64,000 nucleotides of DNA from positions 62,001 to 126,000 of the forward strand of contig CAJXUN010000006.1 in NCBI GenBank assembly GCA_913061475.1, read 5' to 3'. The notes below the pieces were generated by a model. The model saw only the letters and a program-made list of their open reading frames with translations. It had not been told where the DNA came from and ran no database searches. The DNA comes from an uncultured Colwellia sp. Lineage in GTDB: Bacteria > Pseudomonadota > Gammaproteobacteria > Enterobacterales > Alteromonadaceae. Made by a program: the position numbers and the translations under genes. Shown here piece by piece: positions 1 through 8,157 of this stretch (positions within the stretch are counted from its first letter, which is position 1; each line of letters begins with the position of its first letter).

Positions 1-1498
1 TGTTGCTGATTAAGCTATAAAACACACCATGACTGGTTAAATCGAGGAAGTCTAAACCGAAAAGCGCGGTGGGCTTAAGCCAGGTAATAGCAAAGACCCC
101 CTCTTGTACCCAAGCTAAGTTCGGCGCAATAATAGGTAGCAGCAAAGTAAAAAACCATACTAAGCTGCCAACAATCAAACCGGTTAGTGCCCCCTTACCA
201 TTAGCTTTACGCCAATATAGTGCACCAATAATCGCCGGAGAAAATTGTGATAATAAAACAAACGACAGTAAACCAATGCTAGCTAAGTGGCTTTGTTGAT
301 TAATGCTGCGTTCAAACGCAAAGGCAAATAACAAAATAGCGGCAATCGCTAAACGACGTTGCTTTAACAGTAAACCCGAAAATTGTGGGGCTCCCGCTTT
401 AGTGAACCATTTAAACTTCAACGTTAACGGGGTGATCACTTCAGTTGAAATCATGGTACTTAGCACAATAGCTGAGACAATCACCATGCTAGTTGCCGCA
501 GCTAAACCACCAATATAAACAATGATACCCAGCCAAGCCTGCTGAAAAAATAATGGTAAGGTAAGGACATAGGTATCAGCATCAACACTGCCACCCGGAA
601 AAGTGACTAAACCCGCAATAGCGATTGGTAAAACAAAAATATTAATGAGAATAAAATACAGCGGAAATAGCCAACGCGCAGTTTTTAGTTCATCGGGATG
701 ATGATTTTCAATCATCATCATATGGAATTGCTGTGGTAATACAAAAATGGTTATTGCACCCAGTATCGCTTGTGCTACCGCAAGATATACAGAATTATCC
801 TCGGTAAATAATCGATGACTTTGCTGCTGCGCCGCTAGGTCGGCAAAACCATCAAAAACAAAAAATGTCGCAAAGATACCAACAATGGTTAATGCGAATA
901 ACTTTACCACCGAACTAAACGCTATCGCTAAAACTAAGCCCTGATTTTGCTTACTAGCGGCTATTTGTCGAGTACCAAATAAAATACTAAACACAATCAG
1001 TACCACGGTAACAACGAATGCTGTACTTATACCGGATTGAAAGGTGCCGGTAAGTAAATCAAAACTGGTACTGATCGCACGTAACTGCAAGGCGATATAG
1101 GGAACGGTGCCTGCCAAAGCGATCAACGCAACGGTAATCGCTATTTTAGGCGAGCGGTCGTAGCGAAATGCAATAAAGTCCGCGATTGAAGTCAGATTTT
1201 GCCGTTTAATAATGTTTAACATTTTTAACAGCATTGGCCACGCCAACACTAGACACAGCATTGAGCCAATATAAATTGGAGCAAGCCAAGCGCCGGTGGT
1301 TGCTGCTTGTCCGACGGTGCCATAAAAAGCCCAAGACGTGCAACTTACCGCTAACGATAAACTATACACCCAAGGTTTACAGCGCCATTGCTCTGGTGAC
1401 TGATTTTGCCCTTTGTAAGCGACTAAAAACAATAAACAAAGATAACCAACGGAGAGAATGGTAACCAACCACGTATCAATAGATAACCAAGCTAACAA
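1..1498 (-). CDS. Na+/solute symporter-type sensor histidine kinase (CrbS-like), C-terminus cut by window edge
   Basis: Reading the minus strand from a TTG at 1498 gives an open frame of 499 codons that runs off the window start. The TTG follows an AAGGA ribosome site by about 7 nt, and there is an in-frame stop upstream. The visible part is only the multi-TM symporter (SSS/SLC5) module. Short blocks such as 'CTSWAFYGTVGQAA', 'TVPYIALQLRAIS' and 'VVSAIVLSTM' parallel the equivalents in the full-length kinase at 41354-44896 ('CTSWGFLGTSAQAA', 'TLPYIALQLKAIV', 'IVSTIALSTM'). By that match I infer that PAS, kinase and receiver domains follow outside the window. Relatives such as CrbS sense or transport small carboxylates and control acetate metabolism. 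A plain symporter without kinase domains cannot be excluded. Confidence 0.8.
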   Translation of the reverse strand, partial: MLAWLSIDTWLVTILSVGYLCLLFLVAYKGQNQSPEQWRCKPWVYSLSLAVSCTSWAFYGTVGQAATTGAWLAPIYIGSMLCLVLAWPMLLKMLNIIKRQNLTSIADFIAFRYDRSPKIAITVALIALAGTVPYIALQLRAISTSFDLLTGTFQSGISTAFVVTVVLIVFSILFGTRQIAASKQNQGLVLAIAFSSVVKLFALTIVGIFATFFVFDGFADLAAQQQSHRLFTEDNSVYLAVAQAILGAITIFVLPQQFHMMMIENHHPDELKTARWLFPLYFILINIFVLPIAIAGLVTFPGGSVDADTYVLTLPLFFQQAWLGIIVYIGGLAAATSMVIVSAIVLSTMISTEVITPLTLKFKWFTKAGAPQFSGLLLKQRRLAIAAILLFAFAFERSINQQSHLASIGLLSFVLLSQFSPAIIGALYWRKANGKGALTGLIVGSLVWFFTLLLPIIAPNLAWVQEGVFAITWLKPTALFGLDFLDLTSHGVFYSLISN

Positions 1499-1536
1499 AT
1501 TTATTCCTTTGTATAAAACTCATCAGACTCATCTAT

Positions 1537-1553
1537 GACTCACTCAGTGAGTC
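1537..1553. promoter_or_regulatory. 17-bp perfect dyad upstream of the symporter-kinase
   Basis: GACTCAC and GTGAGTC flank a 3-bp spacer, ending about 39 bp upstream of the TTG start of the minus-strand kinase. The symmetry is perfect and compact, so an operator for a dimeric regulator is plausible. A small mRNA hairpin in the 5' leader is the alternative. No regulator is identified. Confidence 0.3.
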
Positions 1554-1627
1554 TTGATCGGTTCGATGTAACGGCATTTTACGCTTTTATTGACTAGCAT
1601 ATCACGGCTGGTTGTCGGTTGTAGTGC

Positions 1628-1670
1628 ACTAAGGTAGTACTTATTTCCCTAACGTCCTAAGGTAGTCTAG
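1628..1670. promoter_or_regulatory. Two CTAAGGTAGT repeats between divergent kinase and MFS genes
   Basis: CTAAGGTAGT occurs twice, at 1629 and 1657, 28 bp apart in the same orientation, in the intergenic space between the kinase (minus) and the MFS gene (plus). The second copy continues as CTAG, so it ends in AGTCTAG, and it is preceded by GTC. This partly resembles the 18-bp sequence shared at 41254 and 49759. It may be a response-regulator site. The core is short, so chance is a real alternative. Confidence 0.3.
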
Positions 1671-1705
1671 CCATTCGTTGTTTATCAGTTTAAAAGTTAT
1701 CATAG

Positions 1706-2890
1706 ATGAAAATCACTAACAAATATTTAGTTGAAGCTATTGTTTTCTTTAGTTATGTTTTATTCGCCATGGCTTGGGTCGGTGGCACTGCTAGCATGCA
1801 AAACATTATGCTTTCACTTGATGTTCACAGCTTAGCTTCAGCAAGTTTTATTAGTGGCGCGGTCACCTTAGCGAAAATTGTCGGTACTTTCATTGCCGCC
1901 TGGATAGCGATAAAGCTCGGTATTAAATATGCGTTTTTTATTTCCAGCCTACTTATTACCATTGGTTTACTAACGCCGTACGCACCAAATTATGAATTAC
2001 TGCTATTAAGCCGGTTTTTAATGGGCTTAGGTGGCGCTTTTATGGTGGTATATTTTAACCCTATCGTTTTACAGTTTTTTAAGGCTGAAGAACGCGCCAC
2101 CATTAATGGTATTAATGCCGTAGCCTTTAATATTGGTACCGCAATAATTTTGTGGCAAATGCAAAGCATCAACCAACTGACAGGTAGCTGGCAAAACAGC
2201 TTAACGCTGTTCTCAATTTTTAGCCTAATTGTTGCTCTGCTGTGGCTACTGGTAAAGTTTGAGCAACCATCGACTGCAAGCCATACGCAAAATGAATCAC
2301 CTGAAAATTACAGTTACCGTCAAGGGCTAAGAGACCGTTTTAACTGGGTTTACGGCTTAGCGTATTCTGGTATTTTAGCGTTTTATATTTGCTTATTCAC
2401 CTTCTACCCCAAAGCGGGCATAGTGCAAAGCAAGTGGGTGATCGGTTTTGGTATTGTCGGTACTATATTTGGTATTATTTATAGTAAAAGAAGACCATTA
2501 CGCTTACCCGTTATCCGTTGGTCTGGTTTCGCTGTAATCGTTAGTACGGCAATATTTTCTTTTAGTGAACTCTATTGGTTACAAACACTTGCCGCTATTA
2601 CTTTAGGATTTTTCATCTTTCTACCGGTAACAGCATTGGTTTCTATCCCTCATGAATTACCGAAAATGACCGCCGCTCGCATCACCATTATATTTAGCAT
2701 GTTTTACTCGATCAGTTACATTATATCGACGCTAATTCTTTGGATATTTGGCGCTTTAGTCGATATACATCAAGGGAACTACACTTGGTCATTCATTTTG
2801 ATCACAACACTAAGCTCAACCTTATTCATTGGTAGTTACTTTTTGCCTGAAACGGGTAAGAAAAATAGCACGCAGCCAGAAGGAATTTAG
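1706..2890 (+). CDS. MFS transporter
   Basis: 394-residue protein with about twelve hydrophobic segments and a polar central loop near residues 190-215, the architecture of the major facilitator superfamily. 'RFLMGLGGAFMVVYFNP' in the N-terminal half fits the MFS TM4-TM5 region. It would be an inner-membrane secondary transporter. The substrate cannot be read from the sequence; the fold resembles CynX/NimT-type anion permeases, but that is a guess. The next gene begins 2 bp after its stop, so the two are probably co-transcribed. The ribosome site upstream of the ATG is weak. Confidence 0.85.
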   Translation: MKITNKYLVEAIVFFSYVLFAMAWVGGTASMQNIMLSLDVHSLASASFISGAVTLAKIVGTFIAAWIAIKLGIKYAFFISSLLITIGLLTPYAPNYELLLLSRFLMGLGGAFMVVYFNPIVLQFFKAEERATINGINAVAFNIGTAIILWQMQSINQLTGSWQNSLTLFSIFSLIVALLWLLVKFEQPSTASHTQNESPENYSYRQGLRDRFNWVYGLAYSGILAFYICLFTFYPKAGIVQSKWVIGFGIVGTIFGIIYSKRRPLRLPVIRWSGFAVIVSTAIFSFSELYWLQTLAAITLGFFIFLPVTALVSIPHELPKMTAARITIIFSMFYSISYIISTLILWIFGALVDIHQGNYTWSFILITTLSSTLFIGSYFLPETGKKNSTQPEGI

Positions 2891-2891
2891 C

Positions 2892-3851
2892 ATGAGAGGA
2901 ACGGTATCAAAAAAATTAATACCATTGCTTACACAAGTAAACTCTGGGCTAGCGCAAGCTAAAGCCAGTGGTGCTGCATTTGAACCTAGTGTAATAAGAC
3001 AAAATTTGGAAAACCTATCGGCTTACATGCTGCCCGGCCCTGATGTCGAATCAGTAAGCGATATTATTATAGCAATGCCAGAACATAGTGTTTCGGCCCG
3101 TATTTACCACCCAGCACCAGAACAAGCATTACCGGTTTTATTACATTTCCATGGCGGTGGTCATATGTGCGGTAGTGTGAATTTATATGACGCTATTAGC
3201 CGCGAACTGGCCGTTGCTAGTCATGCGATGGTGATATGCCTTGATTACCGGCTAGCGCCTGAGCACCCTTACCCTAGTGGTTTAAATGACTGTCAATATT
3301 TATTAGAAAACTATCGTCAAATACTTAAAGGCTATCGCCATAATCAACAACTGTATATTGCTGGTGACAGCGCCGGTGGCGCCATTTGTACAAGTCTGGT
3401 GATGAATAACATTGCTAATCCCGAAATACACATAGATAAACAAATATTGCTTTATCCTAGTGTCGATTACACCATGAGCTGCCCGTCAATTAGTGAGAAT
3501 GGCCAGGGATTTCTGTTAGAAGCTGATAAAATGCGCTGGTACTTTCAACAATACTTCAATGTTGACAGCATAGACAACGATCATAATTCAACAACATTGG
3601 TAAAGAATGCATCACCTTTGTTCAATGCCTTTGATCGCCGTATGCCTAAAACCTTAGTGATCACTGCCGGTTGCGACCCGTTGCGAGATGAGGGAAAGCT
3701 ATACGCTGAAAAAGCCAAACTCGCAGGGGTAAACGTAGAGCACTATCAATTTGACGACTTGATACACGCTTACATGCTGCTATCAAAACTGATACCTGCA
3801 CAATACCGGCAAACATATAACATCATAGAAAATTTCATTAATCATCAATAA
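2892..3851 (+). CDS. Alpha/beta hydrolase, hormone-sensitive-lipase (family IV) esterase
   Basis: 319 residues from ATG 2892, which is chosen over an earlier in-frame ATG at 2829 because AGGA lies just upstream and the longer form would overlap the MFS gene. The HSL oxyanion motif HGGG is at 87-90, the nucleophile motif GDSAGG puts Ser at 160, and 'CDPLRDEG' (Asp262) and 'DLIHAY' (His292) complete the triad. The fold is a cytoplasmic carboxylesterase acting on short acyl esters. The 2-bp spacing to the MFS gene suggests import of an ester followed by hydrolysis. Substrate is unknown. Confidence 0.88.
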   Translation: MRGTVSKKLIPLLTQVNSGLAQAKASGAAFEPSVIRQNLENLSAYMLPGPDVESVSDIIIAMPEHSVSARIYHPAPEQALPVLLHFHGGGHMCGSVNLYDAISRELAVASHAMVICLDYRLAPEHPYPSGLNDCQYLLENYRQILKGYRHNQQLYIAGDSAGGAICTSLVMNNIANPEIHIDKQILLYPSVDYTMSCPSISENGQGFLLEADKMRWYFQQYFNVDSIDNDHNSTTLVKNASPLFNAFDRRMPKTLVITAGCDPLRDEGKLYAEKAKLAGVNVEHYQFDDLIHAYMLLSKLIPAQYRQTYNIIENFINHQ

Positions 3852-3943
3852 GACTTATTTTTTAAAAAATTTTTTTAGCTACGTTTATGACTGAATGTTG
3901 ATTACGATGTGAATTAGTAAATAAATCAAAGATCTTCCTATAT

Positions 3944-3980
3944 GGGCTTCTCATCGATTTTGAGGTAGCCCTTTTTTCTT
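3944..3980 (+). terminator. Rho-independent terminator after esterase
   Basis: A GGGCTTCTCA/TGAGGTAGCCC stem with a short loop is followed by TTTTTTCTT on the plus strand. It closes the MFS-esterase unit and faces the convergent dehydrogenase gene. Confidence 0.8.
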
Positions 3981-4016
3981 AAAGTAAGCGTGTTAAGTTA
4001 AGTAAAACTAAGTCTG

Positions 4017-4799
4017 TTATTGGGCAGTCCAAGCACCGTCCATAGGTAGTGCCGAACCGGTTATACTTCTAGCACTATCGCTGCAAAGAAAAAGAATAAA
4101 TTCACCGATTTGCTCAGGTGCCATCATTTCAGGCAATGGCTGCTTAGCTGTCACTAATTGATATTTAGCTTGTTCAAATGGAACATTTTGTTGCTCCGCA
4201 ATGGTAGATATTTGATCATTAATCAGTGGCGTATCAACCCAACCAGGGCAAATAGCATTAACTGTAATGCCTTGTTCGGCGCATTCCAAAGCAAGCACTT
4301 TGGTTAGTCCAATCAAACCATGTTTCGCGGCGCAATAAGCAGATTTATTTACTGAGCCAACAAGGCCATGTACGGAAGCAACATTAATAATTCGCCCCCA
4401 GCTTTTACGCTTCATGCTTGGCAATGAGTATTGAATAGCATGGAAGGCGGCAGATAAGTTGATAGCAATAATCGCATTCCATTTATCTAATGGAAAATTT
4501 TCCGCACTTTCAGTATGTTGTATACCGGCATTATTAATTAAAATATCAATGCTCCCCATTTTCTCGGTAGCCAATTGAATAAAGCGTTCAATGCTATCAA
4601 CATCTCTTAAGTCGGCATTATCAAATAAAACATCAATACCGTATTGCTGTGAGAATTTATCAGCGAGTTGCCGACCTTCACTTAAAGACATTAAGCCATG
4701 TAATACAAGATTAATGCCTTGCGCTGCTAAGACGTGTGCCGTTGCTAAACCAATACCACTTGTTGAGCCCGTAATTAGGGCTACTTTTTCGTTAAGCAT
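4017..4799 (-). CDS. bdhA: 3-hydroxybutyrate dehydrogenase (SDR family)
   Basis: 260-residue short-chain dehydrogenase. The NAD-binding TGSTSGIG motif is at 10-17, NNAG at 89-92, and the catalytic set is Asn114, Ser142, Tyr155 and Lys159 ('SAYCAAK'). The segments 'HGLVGSVNKSAYCAAKHG' and 'PGWVDTPL' are characteristic of D-3-hydroxybutyrate dehydrogenase (EC 1.1.1.30), which interconverts 3-hydroxybutyrate and acetoacetate in the cytosol during ketone-body/PHB metabolism. It is transcribed toward the MFS-esterase pair and has its own promoter region. The alternative is another SDR of related specificity. Confidence 0.85.
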   Translation of the reverse strand: MLNEKVALITGSTSGIGLATAHVLAAQGINLVLHGLMSLSEGRQLADKFSQQYGIDVLFDNADLRDVDSIERFIQLATEKMGSIDILINNAGIQHTESAENFPLDKWNAIIAINLSAAFHAIQYSLPSMKRKSWGRIINVASVHGLVGSVNKSAYCAAKHGLIGLTKVLALECAEQGITVNAICPGWVDTPLINDQISTIAEQQNVPFEQAKYQLVTAKQPLPEMMAPEQIGEFILFLCSDSARSITGSALPMDGAWTAQ

Positions 4800-5056
4800 A
4801 ACGATTCCTTATTATAGAGTTATGCTTAAGATTATCGTATTTGACTCAGTGAATATTTGGCACCTTAGTACCATAGCGTCACGAGTAATTGCTATCAATG
4901 ATATATACTTTACCCAAAGTTAATGCTTTGTAGTCAGTTGGTTATTGAACGCAGGCGCTAATAGTTTTATTAACAAACGCTGGGATTGATAGCACTAAGT
5001 GACAGTGAAAAAGTAAAATATTTATTGCACTCCAAAGCCAATATTGGATGCTCGTA

Positions 5057-5263
5057 TTAGCGATAGATAATCATGTCGATGAGCAAGCAGTAGATTGAAT
5101 AAACCATAATAAATAAGCCTAAATAACGGATTATTAAAATAAAGCTATGGCTTAGCTTTATTTTAAAACCATAGCTGTCAGTTATTTTTTTAACTGACAA
5201 TATTACCAACAATACACCACAAAGTGCCATGGTAAGATATTTGAGCCAATCAATACTGTCCAT
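5057..5263 (-). CDS. Small two-TM membrane protein, unknown
   Basis: 68-residue ORF with two hydrophobic segments (about 10-26 and 40-64) joined by a short basic loop. The start is preceded by a good purine-rich ribosome site (AAGGAAGAAG). No family is recognised. Membrane localisation is the only prediction. It lies in a gene-poor stretch next to another small ORF of the same orientation. Confidence 0.5.
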   Translation of the reverse strand: MDSIDWLKYLTMALCGVLLVILSVKKITDSYGFKIKLSHSFILIIRYLGLFIMVYSIYCLLIDMIIYR

Positions 5264-5398
5264 ATCTTCTTCCTTATCCTTGAAAATAGTACCTTCGTTT
5301 TACTTCCATTTTATTTATCGTTTCATGCTAAAAGCACTATGATTAACACACTTAAACAAAGCACTAAAGGTATAAACCAAAGAAAGAACTAATGGTTC

Positions 5399-5518
5399 CT
5401 AAACACCTTTAACCCACTGGTAATACTTTTCATCTTCGCTATGTTTAGTTTGTTCTTGGACAAGTAAAAAGCAGGATGAGAATATCAAGATAGCAATAAA
5501 AGAGGTAACTAAGTTCAT
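5399..5518 (-). CDS. Predicted 39-residue membrane/secreted small protein
   Basis: An ATG at 5518 sits 6 nt after an AAGGA ribosome site and opens a 39-codon frame ending TAG at 5399. The product starts 'MNLVTSFIAILIFSSCFLL', a hydrophobic helix with a Cys, and ends in a short acidic/polar tail ending 'YYQWVKGV'. It could be a single-TM microprotein or a lipoprotein-like peptide (SSC). It is below usual gene-calling cutoffs. Support is the ribosome site plus the signal-like N-terminus only. Confidence 0.45.
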   Translation of the reverse strand: MNLVTSFIAILIFSSCFLLVQEQTKHSEDEKYYQWVKGV

Positions 5519-5578
5519 CTCATGTCCTTATGATGAATAACGCTGTGCGCCAACGTTTTGGCTTAGCGTATGAAGCAA

Positions 5579-5614
5579 ATAGGGTTAATTAATACCATAA
5601 TTAATTAACCCTAT
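5579..5614. repeat. 15-bp perfect inverted repeat
   Basis: AT-AGGGTTAATTAAT and its exact complement flank a 6-nt loop. There is no run of T after either arm, so this is not a textbook terminator. It may be a protein-binding palindrome or a transcript-end hairpin for the small ORF region. Confidence 0.5.
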
Positions 5615-5691
5615 AATTTCAACTAAGTTTTTGATTTTAAATGAACAAGTACTATTAAATGTCAATAGTCATTTACGGCTCGAAGTGCGTA

Positions 5692-5766
5692 TTTGAGCTT
5701 AGCAGCGCATTTACCCGTAAGTGTTGAAGCTCCACATCAACACATACGGCACGGCTAAGCCTCAAT
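5692..5766. repeat. Long imperfect hairpin element
   Basis: Nested complementary arms: TTGAGCTTAGC (5693) pairs with GCTAAGCCTCAA (5754-5765) with one bulged base, and CCGTAAGTGTTGA (5715-5727) pairs with TCAACACATACGG (5737-5749) with one mismatch and a 9-nt loop. The whole forms a stem of about 75 nt. It encodes no ORF. It could be a palindromic intergenic repeat family or a structured RNA. Confidence 0.5.
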
Positions 5767-5776
5767 ATGATATTTT

Positions 5777-5843
5777 TTTGGATTAAGCGTGTTTACTTAC
5801 ACCAATCGCAAAAATGTTTGGATTAATAACACGTTTACTTACA
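5777..5843. repeat. Two-copy direct repeat at the 3' end of the SIMPL gene
   Basis: Copies at 5777-5801 and 5817-5843 share TTTGGATTAA and GTTTACTTACA and differ only between these blocks. The second copy overlaps the stop codon of the minus-strand gene, so the first looks like a small duplication of the gene's 3' edge. Confidence 0.5.
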
Positions 5844-6558
5844 ATTCAAGATCGAATACCACACTGATTGAGGCAGAAAAAACAAGATTCTCTTGTAAAT
5901 AACGTCCTGGTTTTGCCGTGCTATCAGCCATGCGTGAACTGGTCGCATAAACCTCATTATTAGCACCATACCGGTGATGATTTGAATTGGAATTCGAATT
6001 AATACTGTAAATTGCACCTAGCTTTGCGTCAAAAGCATTCGCCAATGACTTACCTTTAACTTTTGCATTTTTAACCGCTAGCGCATTCACTTCTTGTTGC
6101 AGTTGCGCTTCATCTGAAGACTTTAATTCAATATTACGTATCGCATCGATTTTCACACTTAACGCAAAGTCCATAAATGCATTTAGTTTATCGATATTGT
6201 TCAATGTTACCTTTAGATTGCGGCGCGCGACATATCCTTCTACTTTATCGCGTTCGCCACGATTATAGGCATAACGCACCTCGGTAGATATGTTCGACGC
6301 CGAAACGGCATCTTCATCAACACCAAAGTTTGCTAAGCCATCTAATAAGTTATTTACCCGTTCATCGACGTCTTTTTTCGCATCTAAACTCGTTTTCTGG
6401 TTACTCTCAACACTAAAATTCACCACGGCAATATCAGGCATTGCCATCATTTCTGCACTGCCGGTTACCGTAACATGTCGATTTCCCGGTAAACTTGAAT
6501 TCGCAAATGAGTAACTAGATATCGTTAATAAAACAGCACAAGTCAGTAATTTCATCAT
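5839..6558 (-). CDS. SIMPL domain (DUF541/YggE-like) periplasmic protein
   Basis: 239 residues with an N-terminal signal peptide ('MMKLLTCAVLLTISSYSFA', cleavage near 19-20) followed by a SIMPL domain. 'HVTVTGSAEMMAMPDIAVVN' is the conserved opening of this family, and 'VSASNISTEVRYAYN' continues it. YggE-type proteins are periplasmic or envelope proteins linked to oxidative-stress tolerance; the molecular activity is not known. Length is normal for the family. It is a single gene with an upstream gap. Confidence 0.85.
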   Translation of the reverse strand: MMKLLTCAVLLTISSYSFANSSLPGNRHVTVTGSAEMMAMPDIAVVNFSVESNQKTSLDAKKDVDERVNNLLDGLANFGVDEDAVSASNISTEVRYAYNRGERDKVEGYVARRNLKVTLNNIDKLNAFMDFALSVKIDAIRNIELKSSDEAQLQQEVNALAVKNAKVKGKSLANAFDAKLGAIYSINSNSNSNHHRYGANNEVYATSSRMADSTAKPGRYLQENLVFSASISVVFDLEL

Positions 6559-6841
6559 TATTCCTATTTAACATATTTTATAAAAACCCTCATTGAGGGT
6601 TGATTGAGTTTGATTTTAATGACTTAACTCAATCGCTAAGTCACTCAATAATGGTTAATTTTTATAGCATGTTATTATTCTATGTCAACATAAGTGAACC
6701 GTAGCTGAACAAACCATATTTTATGGCTTTAACAGTAATTGGTAATTAAAATCATATTTAGCTCGATTTGTTTTGTAAAATCATCTACCTTGCCCCTTTT
6801 ATCAGCCGTGCATTTCAATAACTAAAGTTGTCGAGTAAAAC

Positions 6842-7657
6842 ATGATCCAATCCCTTATAGAAAATAAAACCTTAGTTACTGTTGTTTTAGCTATCGTTAT
6901 TATTACGGTAAAATTAGTGATTACTCGTTTTATTAAAAAACGTGCAAAAAAGAAAAAAGTAGATAAGCGCTTTACCGTTAACTTACTGAATAATATTTTT
7001 AATTTTGCACTTATTTTTATGGTGTTCAACATTTGGTCAATAGAAATTCAAAAGTTTGCCTTTTCAATTGCAGCCTTTGTTGTTGCCATCGTATTAGCAA
7101 CCCGAGAGTTTATTCAGTGTTTTATTGGTTTTATTTATGTTATTTCAAATCGTCCATTTCGCATTGGTGACTGGATCCAAGTGGGTAACTATTGCGGTGA
7201 AGTAAACTCAATTGACTGGATTAACTTAACGTTATTGGAAGTTAATATCAGCAATTATCAATTTACCGGCAAAACGTTATACATTCCTAATAATCAATTG
7301 GTCACTACGCCAATAAAAAACTTAAACTTTCTAAAACGTTACGCCGTTCATCACTTTACCATCACCCGCGATGGTAGCGTCAATCCATTTGAATTTATTG
7401 ATGCACTAAAAACTAATGCCAACAGTTATTGCGCGGATTTTAATGACGTCGCGGTAAGATACAATCAGGTAATTGAACACCGCTTGGATATAAATATTGC
7501 AGGGCCAGAGCCACACATTGAAGTTGCAACATCAGACATTGGTGATACTCAGGTCATTTTCACTATTTTCTGTCCGACAGAGCGCGCAATGGAAATTGAA
7601 AACAAACTGACAGCTGATTTTATGAACTTTTGGTTTAGTTCCAAAAGTCATAAATAG
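6842..7657 (+). CDS. MscS-family mechanosensitive ion channel
   Basis: 271 residues. Two N-terminal TM helices (about 8-30 and 50-66) precede the pore helix and the MscS beta domain. 'FIYVISNRPFRIGDWIQVGNYCGEVNSIDW' matches the family signature, in which the PFxxGDWI stretch begins the beta domain after the TM3 pore helix. It should be an inner-membrane channel that gates on membrane tension during hypo-osmotic shock. It is a short-form member without a periplasmic extension. The ribosome site is weak, but no better start exists. Confidence 0.88.
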   Translation: MIQSLIENKTLVTVVLAIVIITVKLVITRFIKKRAKKKKVDKRFTVNLLNNIFNFALIFMVFNIWSIEIQKFAFSIAAFVVAIVLATREFIQCFIGFIYVISNRPFRIGDWIQVGNYCGEVNSIDWINLTLLEVNISNYQFTGKTLYIPNNQLVTTPIKNLNFLKRYAVHHFTITRDGSVNPFEFIDALKTNANSYCADFNDVAVRYNQVIEHRLDINIAGPEPHIEVATSDIGDTQVIFTIFCPTERAMEIENKLTADFMNFWFSSKSHK

Positions 7658-7684
7658 AATCATATCTTATAAGTGTGATCTTTC

Positions 7685-7711
7685 ATCGTAGTCTCTGCAA
7701 TAGACTACGAT
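7685..7711. terminator. Convergent hairpin between MscS and DGC genes
   Basis: A 10-bp perfect stem (ATCGTAGTCT / AGACTACGAT) with a 7-nt loop spans the 28 bp after the MscS stop and includes the stop codon of the convergent gene. There is only a weak T tract, so termination in either direction is inferred. Confidence 0.5.
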
Positions 7712-8082
7712 ATTTGATTAATAGCTAACTTATCCAGCTCACTGTAGATGTATTTAATAGCGATACTATTTTCTTGCAGGGAGCAATCACCGGCTCTGCG
7801 AGCAGTAAAGCCTAACTCTGCAATATTAAAATAGGCAGCTATATTGACACCGTTTTGTGTTAAACAATAGCGGCTACATGAGTCTGTACAGCCTTCAATT
7901 AGAATGACATCTCGACCTGCTAATCGCGCTTGAATTTGGGCTTTATTGGCTGCCATCAACCATGAAACGCAAGACATTTCTGCAATACCGTCACTATCTA
8001 ATGTTAAAGCAATGTCATTTGCCATCGTTGCGAAATTGGAGCAACCAGAGCAAGCAAACACTAACGGTTTTCTATTTTTCAT
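7705..8082 (-). CDS. Putative zinc-binding protein, DGC domain
   Basis: 125 residues. The N-terminal 'FACSGCSNFATMANDIAL' and the later 'IEGCTDSCSRYCL' give four to five cysteines in the arrangement of the DGC-domain family, annotated as zinc-binding and of unknown biochemical role. The protein is probably cytosolic. Its promoter region carries a perfect FNR-type site at a textbook distance (see 8158-8198), pointing to induction under oxygen limitation. Nearest neighbours, an MscS channel and a serine hydrolase, do not suggest a pathway. Confidence 0.75.
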   Translation of the reverse strand: MKNRKPLVFACSGCSNFATMANDIALTLDSDGIAEMSCVSWLMAANKAQIQARLAGRDVILIEGCTDSCSRYCLTQNGVNIAAYFNIAELGFTARRAGDCSLQENSIAIKYIYSELDKLAINQIS

Positions 8083-8157
8083 TTAAATATCCACATCAAA
8101 TTTTTCGATTTACTGCATTAGCTCCCATCAATAAGGTTAAGAGCAGCGTAACTTACC

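Larger units (their letters stand above)
5264..5838. other. Gene-poor, repeat-rich gap
   Basis: 575 bp with no long reading frame. It holds one credible small ORF (5399-5518, minus), an AT-rich 15-bp palindrome (5579-5614), a large imperfect hairpin (5692-5766) and a near-duplicate 25/27-bp direct repeat reaching the end of the neighbouring gene (5777-5843). Confidence 0.6.

Noticed and set aside
4862-4869. CTAAGGT-type sequence upstream of the 3-hydroxybutyrate dehydrogenase as a regulator site
   Set aside because: A 7-8 bp match also occurs at 14948 and 44991; expected several times in 64 kb.
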